DNA from: Tolypeutes matacus
Lineage: Eukaryota; Chordata; Mammalia; Cingulata; Chlamyphoridae
Reading direction: 5' to 3'
Length of the DNA: 64,000 nucleotides
Assembly (NCBI GenBank): GCA_026826555.1
Contig: JAKSZT010054570.1
Location: forward strand, 1,686,947 to 1,750,946
In this document: positions 55,132 to 64,000 of the stretch, in pieces
Numbering within the stretch: the first letter of the stretch is position 1
Layout of the letters: every line of letters begins with the position of its first letter
The notes under the pieces: generated by a model
What the model saw: only the letters and a program-made list of their open reading frames with translations
Told to the model about the DNA's origin: nothing
Database searches by the model: none
Translations under genes and position numbers: made by a program

Positions 55132-56583
55132 AGGGGGAAGATGGTGTCTGTTTAGGTGGGCACTCACCATTTCTCTCACAGAGGATGGCTGATTGGGGGC
55201 AGGATCCTGCTCGGGTGGTCTGTTCTGGGAGCCTGCAGAACAGGGACATTGATCTGGAGGGAGCTGGACAGTGAGGTGGACTGCTCAATATAAAATCATG
55301 AGTTTATTTCCCCAGCTGGAAATCATGGACACAGACAGCTAAGCCCCACCTTCCTAGCAACCCAGTGAAAGGGAGCACTCTCCAAGAGTGGGAGGGTACT
55401 GGCAAAAGGTGAGAGGTGTTTTTTCTGTAGGTTTGGCTGCCTGGACCCCCTTGCAGCTTTTTGGGAGCAAACCAGGTGGCTAGAAGTGGTGCCGGGCTGA
55501 GGGGANNNNNNNNNNATTTACCTAACAATCATGAGACACAGAGGCTTGGCTGGGGAGGAGGCGGAGCCAGCCAATTTTATAGTTCAGCACTGAGAATCAG
55601 AGTCTCAGCTACCCTGCGGGGGCGGCCCCCCCCCCCCCGAAGGTCAGGCATTGGGAAGTGTTTGGTAAGTTTCCACGAGCCTATTTAGGGTCCCCTCAGT
55701 AGAGGGGGTGGTCCAGAAGAGGCCTTTTTTAGGTCCCTTATTTCTTGAAAAAAAAAATTTTTTTTAATTTAATTTAATCACTAAAATCTGCTTCAAAATC
55801 TGCAGAGAGAAGCTACAGGGTAATTGATTGATGAACGCAGGCTGAGAGGCCCCACAAGGGCCCAAGAAGGAACACTGTTCTTCCTTAGCTTTGATTGACT
55901 GCATGCTTGTGTGTTTGTTTGGTTTTTCTTTATTTGTTTGTTTCTTGCTTTTCTTTTCTCTTTCCTCTACCAACACTATCACTTTTCCTTCCTTCATCTT
56001 TCCACCTTCTGCTTTCTGTTGTGGTTCTTACATTCCACCTTTTTTCATTAGTCCTCAACTTCACAGGTGTCAATTTCTATCTTGTCAATTCTGTTTTCTT
56101 TTTTATTATTATTATTAACTTTTTCCTTTCAGCTCTTTCTTTACTCTTTCCCTCTTTCCTCATCATTCTGGCCTTTTAAATCATTCTATATATTTTTCTA
56201 TTTGGTTTCCCATTCCATTGTAAGTACTCCACTTTTTTCCCCCTATTACTCTACACTGGCTACATGAGTTAAATATCCAATTTACTAAGTCTAATACAGC
56301 CCCTCTTCTAACTTTCATCAATATTACTATTTTCCTTTTTCCTTTCTTGCCTCTTTCAATTTCTCTGGCCCTAATCTTTTCCCTTCAAGGGAACATAGAA
56401 AAAAGCAAGGAAATACAAGAAGAACAAAGTGTCAAAGAGAAAACTTAACACACACACAGAACCACCAGCTAAATAAAACTCTAGAGCAGAAAGAGAAGCT
56501 AATCAACTGAATAAATCCATCAAGATAAAATGATGACCAGAGGGCAACAAAGTATTACAAACCATACTGAGAAATAGGAAGAC
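55132..56583 (+). promoter_or_regulatory. L1 5' UTR (promoter-bearing region)
   Basis: This spans from the purine-rich 5' edge to the first ORF1 ATG. It includes a C-run in 'gcggccccc' near 55622-55638, an assembly gap, and a strongly pyrimidine-rich stretch from about 55870 to 56390. In L1 the 5' UTR holds the internal RNA polymerase II promoter; the promoter function is known for the family and not shown here. Confidence 0.7.
55506..55515. other. Assembly gap, 10 N
   Basis: Ten undetermined bases lie in the L1 5' UTR, next to repeats and G/C runs. The true length of the gap is unknown. Confidence 0.99.
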
Positions 56584-57508
56584 ATGGACCATTCCAATGA
56601 TCAAACTAAAAACCAGGAAAGATGCAGAACATCGAACAACTAATCAAAGCTGTCCAAACAAATATCATGGACCAACTTAATGAAGTGAAGGAAGAGATTA
56701 AGGATATTAAGAAGACACTGGGAGAACATACTGAAGAAACTGTAAACATACATAAAAAGATAATGGATATGATGGTGATGAATTACACAATCCAAGAAAT
56801 CAAAAAGATGCTGGATTCACATACCAGCAGACTTGAACAGGCAGAAGAAGGAATTGGTGATGTGGAAGACAGTACATCTGAAATCAAACAGATAGTAGAA
56901 CAGATAGATAAAAAGATAGAAAAAATCCAGCAGGGACTTAGGGATTTAACTGACAAAATAAAACACACAAACATATGCATTATAGACATCCCAGAAGGAG
57001 AAAGAAGGGAAACGGAACAGAAGGAGTGTTGAAGGAAATAATGGCTGAAAACTTCCCAATCCTATTGAGGGAGATGGATGTACATGTCCAGGAAGCACAG
57101 CACACCCCAAACAGTATAAATCCCAACAGGCCTACTCCAAGGCATATAATTATCAAAATGTCCAATGCTCAAGACAAAGAGAAAATACTCAAGGCAGCAA
57201 GAGAAAAGAGAACCATCACATACAAGGGAAGCAGAATAAGATTAAGTGCTGATTTTTCATCTGAAACCATGGAAGCAAGAAGACAGTGGTATGACATAGT
57301 CAAGGTACTAAAAGAAAAAAACTTCCAGCCACGAATTCTCTATCCAGCAAAGCTGGCATTCAAAAATGATGGAGAGTTCAAAATATTCACAAATAAACAG
57401 AAATTAAGAGAATATGCCAATAAGAAACCTGCACTTCTAGAAATACCAAAGGATATTCTACAGGTTGAAAGGAAAAAACAGGAGAGAGAGAGTTGGAGGA
57501 CAGTGTAA
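56584..57508 (+). pseudogene. L1 ORF1 (RNA-binding chaperone), broken by frameshifts
   Basis: ORF1p of L1 forms a coiled-coil trimer that coats L1 RNA. The likely start is ATG at 56584, but that frame stops after about 19 codons. The reading continues from about 56622 in the next frame as 136 codons with a clear heptad-type coiled coil (for example 'DQLNEVKEEIKDIKKTL') and the RRM entry 'CIIDIPEGE'. A second frameshift near 57005-57025 moves it into another frame, 177 codons ending at 57508. That part holds the rest of the RRM ('HIIIKMSN') and the C-terminal domain ('ILYPAKLAF'). Total coding equivalent is about 300 residues, near the family's usual length. Both frameshifts disable it. Confidence 0.88.
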
Positions 57509-57573
57509 GAACAACTAAAAAGACAAAAAGAGAAATAAAAACAACATATGACATACATAAACCCAAAGAAAAT

Positions 57574-60500
57574 ATGGCTGATGTAAGACATTCTTTGAGA
57601 GTAATAACTCAATGTTAATGGATTAAACTCACCAGTCAAGAGACACAGATTGGCAGAATGGATAAGGAAATATGACTCATCTATATGTTGTCTACAAGAA
57701 ACCCACCTTAGACCCAGGGATTCAAGGAGGCAGAAAATGAATGGTTGAGGGAAACGGATGTGGCTCAAGAGGTTTGGCGTCCGTCTACCATATGGAGAGA
57801 CCGGGGTTCGATCCCTGGTACCTCCCAGTAAAAAAAAAAAGAAAAGAAAAGAAAATGAATGGTTGGAAAACAATTTTACAAGCAAACAATAACCAAAAAA
57901 GGGCAGGAGTAGCTATCCTAATATCAGAAAAAATAGACTTTAAATGCAAAACTATTGTAAGAGACAAAGACTAGTAAAAGGGGTAATTTTACAAGAAGAG
58001 AGAACAATCATAAATATTTATGCACCTAATCAGGGTGCCTCAAAATACATGAGGCAAACACTGGAAAAACTAAGTGGAGAAATAAATGCATCTATACTTA
58101 TAGAAGGGGATTTTAATACACCATTATCACCATTAGACAGAACATCTAGACAATCAATAAAGAAACAAAGACTCTGAATGATACATTAGAGGACCTGGAC
58201 CTAATAGACATATACAGAATGCTATACCCAAATACAGCGGGATATACATTCTTCTCGAGAGCACATGGGTCATACTCCAAGACAGACCACATGCTAGGCC
58301 ACAGAACTACTCTCAATGAATTCAGAAAGATTGAGATTATACACAGTAATTTCTCTGACCACAATTGAATGAAATTGGAAATCACTAAGGGCCAGAGAAC
58401 CAGATTAGCACAAAGATATGGAAGCTAAACAACACACTCTTAGACAAGCAGTGGGTCAAGGAGGAAATCTCAAAAGAAATCAGTAACTACCTCAAATCAA
58501 ATGAAAATGACAACACAACATATCAAAACCTATGGGATGCAGCCAAAGCTGTACTGAGAGGGAAATTCATAGCCATAAATGCATATATTAAAAAAGAAGA
58601 AAGAGTTAAAATTGAAGACCTAACGGTACACCTGGAGGAATTGGAAAAACAACAACAAACTAACCCCAAAGGAAGTAAGAAGAAAGAAATAACAAAGATT
58701 AGAGCAGAACTAAATGAAATAGAAAATAAGAAACCACTAGAAAAAAATAAACAAAACCAAAAGCTGGTTCTTTGAGAAGATCAATAAAATTGACAAACCC
58801 TTTGTCAGACTAACAAAGAAAAAGAGAGAGCAATGCAAATACACAAAATAAGGAATGAAGGAGGGGATATCACTACTGACCCCACCAAAATAAAGGGTAT
58901 CATAAGAGGATACTTTTAAAAATTATATGCCAACAAAAATGATAATTTAGAGGAAATGGACAAATTCCTAGAAACTCACAAACAGCCTACAATGACGAAA
59001 GAAGAAATTAACTAACTCAACAGTCCAATTACAAGTAAAGAGATAGACTCAGTCATCAAAACCTCCCAAATAAGAAGAGCCCAAGACCAGATGGTTTCAC
59101 AGGTGAATTCTACCAAACATTCCAGAAAGAGCTAACACCAATTCTGCTTAGGCTCTTCCAAAAAATAGAAGTAGAAAGAACATTGCCTAACTCATTCTAT
59201 GATGCCAACAATACCCTAATACCAAAGCCAAACAAAGATACCACAAGAAAGGAAAATTACAGACCAATTTCTCTAATGAACCTAGATGCTAAAATCCTCA
59301 ATAAAATACTTGCTAATCACATTCAATAACATATCAAATGAATTATACACCATGACCAAGTGGGATTCATCCCAGGTATGCAAGGATGGTTCAACATAAG
59401 AAAATCAATCAATGTAATACACCACATAAACAGACTGACAGAAAAAAAACCACATGATCATCTCTATAGATGCAGAAAAATCATTCAACAAAATACAGCA
59501 CCCTTTCCTGATAAAAACACTGCAAAAGATAGGAATAGAAGGAAACTTTCTGAACATGACAAAGGGTATATATGAAAAACCCAAAGCTAATAATGATGAA
59601 ATCCTAAAAGCCTTCCCTCTGAGATCAGGAACAAGACAAGGATGCCCACTATCACCACTCCTATTTAACATTATCTTAGAAGTACTTGCTCAAGCACTGA
59701 GGCAAGAAAATATATAAAAGGCATCCAAATTGGAAAAGAAGTAAAAATTTCATTATTTGCAGATGACATGATCTTATATGTAGAAAGCCCTAAGAAATCT
59801 ACAACAAAGCTTCTAGAACATATAAAGGAGTTCAGTAACATCGCAGGCTATAAGATCAATGCTCAAAAATCAGTAGCATTTCTGTATACCAATAACGAGC
59901 AATCTGAGGAGGAAATCAAGAAAAAAAAAAATACCATATACAATAGTAACTAAAGAATCAAATACCTAGGAATAAATTTAACTAAAGATGTAAAGGACTT
60001 ATACACAGAAAACTACACAACACTGTTAAAGGAAATCAAAGAAGGCTTAAATAAATGGAAGAATATTCCCTGTACATGGATAGGAAGACTAAACATCATC
60101 AAGATGTCTATCCTACCCAAACTAATCTACAGATTTAATGCAATCCCAATAAAAATCAACACTGTATTTTTTAAGGAATTGGAAAAACTAACTACAAAAT
60201 TTATTTGGAAGGGTAAGAGGCCCCGAATCACCAAAGACATATTGAAAAAGAAAAATGAAGTTGGAGGTATCACACTACGTGACTTTAAAACATACTACAA
60301 AACTACAGTGGTGAAAACCACATGGTATTGGCACAAGGATAGACACATTGACCAATGGAACCAAATTGAGCATCCTGATATAAATCCTCACATATACAGT
60401 CATCTGATATTTGACAAGGCCACCAAGCCCACTCATTTGGGAGAGAATGGCCTCTTCAACAAGTAGTGCATGGAGAACTGGATATCCATATCCAAAAGAA

Positions 60501-61200
60501 TGAGAGAGGAATACCATCTCATACCTTATACAAAAATCAACTCAAGATGGATCAAAGATCTAAATATAAGAGCCAAGACCATAAAGACCTTGGAAGATAA
60601 TGTAGGGAAGCATCTACAGGACCTTGTAATAGGAAATGGTTTCATGAACTTCACACCCAAAGCACAAGCAACAAAAGGAAAAATAGATAAATGGGATCTC
60701 CGCAAAATTAAAAACTTCTGCACCTCAAAGGACGTTATCAAGAAAATAAAAAGGCAGCCTACCCAATGGGAGAAAATATTTGGCAACCATATATATGATA
60801 GGAGCCTAATATCCTGCATATATAAAGAAATCCTACAACTCAAAAATAAAAAGACTAACAACCCATTTAAAAAATGGGCAAGTGACGTGAAAAGACACTT
60901 CTCCAAGGAAGAAATACAAATGGCTAAAAAGCATATGAAAAATGTTCAACATCACTAGCTATTAGAGAAATGCAAATCAAAACTACATTGAGGTACCATC
61001 TTACACCCATTAGAATAGTAACTATTAAAAAAAACAGCAGACTATAAGTGTTGTAGAGGATGTGGAGGAATGGGAACCCTCATCCACTGCTGGTGGGATT
61101 GTGGAATGAATGGTCCAGCCACTGTGGAGGACAGTTTGGCAGTTCCTCAAAAAACTAACTATAGATCTTCCATATGATCCAGCGATTCCACTGCTGGGTA
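57574..61200 (+). pseudogene. L1 ORF2 (endonuclease and reverse transcriptase), broken
   Basis: ORF2p makes the nick and primes reverse transcription from it. The likely start is ATG at 57574, 65 bases after ORF1. A frameshift and stop come within about 15 codons. The endonuclease part is cut by a SINE at 57748 but retains 'INIYAP' and 'EGDFNTPLS'. The reverse transcriptase part keeps '[10 protein letters not shown]' near 59454 and '[14 protein letters not shown]', then after a frameshift near 59712 the catalytic 'FADD' at 59756-59767. Downstream, '[11 protein letters not shown]' and the C-terminal part continue to about 60958, with a nonsense TAG at 60464-60466 and a frameshift at about 60950. 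The end is diffuse, near 61200-61460. The copy cannot make an active protein. Confidence 0.9.
57748..57849 (+). mobile_element. Monomeric xenarthran SINE nested in L1 ORF2
   Basis: It reads 'agggaaacggatgtggctca' and has an exact B-box 'ggttcgatccc' at 57805-57815, with an A/G-rich tail. A perfect 16-bp target duplication 'agaaaatgaatggttg' is at 57732-57747 and 57850-57865. It disrupts the endonuclease region. It is very similar to the SINE at 62368 on the other strand. Confidence 0.98.
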
Positions 61201-61796
61201 TATTCCCAGAAGAACTGAAAGCAAAGACATGAACAGATATATGCACACCAATGTTCATAGTGGCATTGTTCACAATTGCCAAAAGTTGGAATCAACCCAG
61301 GTGTCCATTAACAGATGGATGGATAAACAAAATGTGGTACATACACACAATGGAATGTTACTCAGCTGTAAGAAGGAATAAAGTGCTGGAAGACCTTATG
61401 TTGAGTGAAGCAAGCCAGGCATTGAAGGATGAACAGTACATGACCTCACTGATATGAATTAAGGAAATTGAGCAGTCTCTGAGAACTATTGTCTGAAAGA
61501 TAGGTGAACAAGAAAGAGAAAGAAAAAAGAAAGTTGTGAGCCATCACCCATATGGACGTAACCTATGGTAAGGTGATAGAGTGTAGTTGTGTACTGAAGG
61601 GATAGGACAGGAGGGTAGTGATTATTGGATTGCATGGTGCAGGGTTGACAAGTGGGTAGATTGGGAAGAGTGGGTTAGAATACCCAGGATACTGAGGGGA
61701 GAGCAGAAATAAACAGGTGGGTATCTCTTAAGAGCAAGGGTGGTTCCTAATAGTGGAGGACAAACCAGTATGTCATGACCTCTTGTTGCATGTAAT

Positions 61797-61910
61797 TATG
61801 AATCTTGTCATCCAATGAGTCAAGCCAGGAGGTCATCATGGACCCTGGTAGGATAGGGAGGGAAGAACAGAATAGATCAAACTATGAATCTTGTCATCCA
61901 ATGAGTCAAG
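61797..61910. repeat. Two 28-bp direct repeats, 86-bp spacing, in L1 3' UTR
   Basis: 'tatgaatcttgtcatccaat' plus 'gagtcaag' occurs at 61797-61824 and 61883-61910 without mismatch. Confidence 0.95.
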
Positions 61911-62367
61911 GGTATTTAGTGGTCAGTGGAAATGTTTTTCATTACCTTACAGTGATGGACACAGGACATGGTAAATATCATCAAGATTTATAAAAGTGTA
62001 CAATCTAAAATGTAAACCATACTGTAAACCATTGACAATGTTTAGTAGCTATGTTTCACAATCTGTATATAAGTTATAACAATGCTACCATCCACATACA
62101 AAAAGGTTTTAATATGGGGTGAGGAAAGGGGGAGGAGGTTGGGTATATGAGAGTGTCTTGTATTTGGTGTGTGACTTTGCTATAACCTAAAACTTCTTTG
62201 AAAATTAAATGAAAAATAGTGAGACACTGGGGAGTGAGAGGGGGAAGTGCCATGGTACAGACTGGACACCAGATATTGCAATGATAAAAGGCATAATGTC
62301 AAAAAAAGATTTTTTTTAATTTTTTCTCATTTTTTGAATAACCCAATCCTTTAGTTTTATTTTATTT

Positions 62368-62464
62368 ATTTTTTTTTTTTTTTACCAGGAGGTACCGGGG
62401 ATCGAACCCCAGTCTCTCCATATGGTAGACGGACGCCGAACCTCTTGAGCCACATCCGTTTCCC
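62368..62464 (-). mobile_element. Monomeric xenarthran SINE nested in L1 3' UTR, antisense
   Basis: Poly-T at the left is followed by 'ggatcgaacccc' (B-box on the minus strand) and 'gagccacatccgtttccccc' at the right end. A 20-base duplication beginning 'cctttagttttattttat' flanks it at 62348-62367 and from 62465. It is the same subfamily as 57748. Confidence 0.98.
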
Positions 62465-64000
62465 CCTTTAGTTTTATTTTATTTTTAGTTTTTTTTTTTT
62501 TTTTAAGTTTTCATGTATTTTATCTCTTACATTTAAACATCATTATTATTTCATTTTCCTATTATTTGTATTTGGCTATTGTATTGGCTTCATCCTTAAA
62601 GATGCTTTGGATCACAGAAGGGTTACAACTGGGGTGGGAGAGGATCATTGGTGGGGGGTGTCAGGGATGGGGGGGTGCATGGGAGGAAATTCACCTGAAC
62701 ATACATAAAAGGTATATAAATTTGTTCAAATGCTCATGGGGCATGGTCACAGTGGTTGGAGAACCACTCAATAAATGAGAGAATACTGAATTCCCATTAT
62801 GAAGAGCTCTGCCATATTCTCCAAGGGAGTAGCAACAGTTCCCCAAGTGCAGGGGCAGTGTGTGGCAAAGGAGGATAATCCACTGATGGGCCCTTGTTAT
62901 TGATGACTAGCCCTAATGAGTCTTTGCTCTTGAAATTGAAACTTAGCTTATTGTTATGGGGTGCCTAAGGGTTGCCTCCTGAGAGCATCCTTGTTGTTCA
63001 AATGTGGCCTCTCTCTAAGCCAAACTCAGCATATGAATGCATTACCTTCCTCCCAGTGTGGGACATGACTCCTGGGGATGAGCCTCCCTGGCAACGAGGG
63101 ATTACTAACAAGTGCCAATGGGCAATACAACTGGAAAAAGACCTCAAATAAAAGGGGGAAAAGGTAAAGACAAATGAGTTCATATGGCTAAGAGACTTCA
63201 AAGTGAGTCAGGAGGTCATCCCAGCAGTAATGCTTATGCACATCTCAATAGGACCTCATAGGCTTCCAATATGGATATGCCCCAAACAGAGGGGCTCCTG
63301 AGGGCTCTGAAGACACCCAGGTCCTATATCAGGATGGATAGCCCCAGAGTTTTGCACCTTATCAGTGAGCCCTACTTTGGTATCCTTGCTCCTGAAAGTG
63401 TCAGAGTTGGATCCAAATATGTCTTCCTTGCATATGGTCCATCTGTCCCTTCCATTCAAACCTATTTGTGGTGCTGGAGTTTGTAGGTGTACTTCCAGAG
63501 ACCAGAGTCTTTGGGCTGTCCATGTGCCAGCTGGGCTTGGAATCTCGGTGGAGTTGCAACTCCTACTCTACAGCTCAATGGACTAACCCAGGACACCTGG
63601 TGGGGAGATGATGATGGACAACTACCAACCCAGGGAATGGAGAGACTCTGCAGCTGCAGGCAGGATAATCCCATCCATCTTATCCATGGGATATAAGCCC
63701 CCTCTTACTTGGAGGTGGAGTGGACATCACCATCCCAGACGCCTCAGGATTGGGGGAAGAGCTATGGACTATAGTGGACTTACTGGTGTTCTGTTATAGA
63801 CATATTGTGATTCAAGAATTGAAATAATTACAACATTAATGTGGAGCCATTGGCCACCACATGCTTTAGGGACAGGGAGAGGAAAAAGCAGTTGTAATAC
63901 AGGGGCTTTTTCAGGAATTGGAAATTATCCTGAGTGACATTGCAATGACAGATATAGGCCATTTTATATCATCATATAATATGCAGAACTGTGTGTGAGA

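Larger units (their letters stand above)
55132..64000 (+). mobile_element. Near-complete xenarthran L1, runs off the window
   Basis: The order 5' UTR, ORF1, ORF2 and a long 3' UTR is visible over 8.87 kb, with no 3' end inside the window. The 5' edge 'gagggggaagatggtgtctg' has the purine-rich 'aagatgg' start typical of L1 5' UTRs. Both ORFs carry frameshifts and stops, so the copy is dead. Two SINEs are nested in it (57748 and 62368). The 3' UTR text matches what I recall from sloth/armadillo L1s. Confidence 0.92.
61201..64000 (+). other. Very long L1 3' UTR, still open at the window edge
   Basis: After the ORF2 end the sequence continues in one strand for more than 2.5 kb, apart from the nested SINE, without a poly-A end. 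The late part (12425-13130 reversed is a match) shows it is a family feature and not a one-off fusion. Short frames of 60-73 codons here have no recognisable domains. Confidence 0.8.

Noticed and set aside
57748..57849. tRNA gene, because of A- and B-box-like words
   Set aside because: The element has a poly-A tail and target duplications and recurs many times, so it is a tRNA-derived SINE. The same holds for the other SINEs.
59454..60958. Intact reverse transcriptase gene, possibly domesticated
   Set aside because: Stops and frameshifts split the L1 ORF2, for example near 59712 and at 60464-60466, so it is an ordinary dead L1.
1..64000. A new defence, metabolic or other gene system
   Set aside because: The window is a repeat-rich mammalian non-coding region. 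I found no clustered genes, and nothing beyond retrotransposon layers and candidate non-coding elements.

Overview
This is a stretch of placental-mammal nuclear DNA: AT-rich, CpG-poor, non-coding, and dense in interspersed repeats. The repeats point to Xenarthra. Fifteen short tRNA-derived SINEs carry the head 'gtggctcaagcgattgggc' and a B-box-like 'ggttcgatccc', as in the DAS-type SINEs of armadillos, sloths and anteaters. A near-complete L1 at the right end has a very long 3' UTR of a kind I recall from sloth/armadillo sequence. The short SINE forms and this 3' UTR make a sloth-like (pilosan) source my first guess, from memory only. No protein-coding exon of a known host gene could be recognised.

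Layout. 1-12.2 kb: mostly unique sequence with ancient MIR/L2 pieces, one SINE at 5.4 kb, a 51-bp-period tandem duplication at 3.2 kb, conserved-looking non-coding blocks, and a 3'-UTR-like AT-rich block with two AATAAA signals near 11.5 kb. 12.2-22.6 kb: an antisense L1 3' UTR relic split by a copy of neighbouring repeat DNA, a solo-LTR-like element at 17.1-17.5 kb, MIRs and unique DNA. 22.6-26.9 kb: a MaLR-like retroviral internal relic with an exact 60-bp tandem array, then SINEs inside and beside an antisense L1. 26.9-32.9 kb: L2 and MIR relics, one small membrane-type ORF, and a hairpin. 32.9-35.8 kb: an antisense ERVL-type pol relic split by an insertion. 36-45 kb: MIR, L1, LTR-like and MER5A-like relics with unique gaps. 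45-50.3 kb: a GC-rich patch, old L1 3' ends and a SINE cluster. 50.3-53.2 kb: mostly unique. 53.2 kb to the end: an old L1, an LTR-like insertion, and then a younger full-length-type L1 from about 55.13 kb that runs off the window, with two nested SINEs.

Nothing forms an operon or pathway. The readable history is one of retrotransposon layers: MIR/L2/ERVL/MaLR and MER5A first, then L1 3' ends and LTR-like elements, then xenarthran SINEs and the long L1, with SINEs nested in it. The open reading frames are almost all chance frames or retrotransposon debris. All family names are from visual recognition, so old-repeat borders are approximate to some tens of bases.
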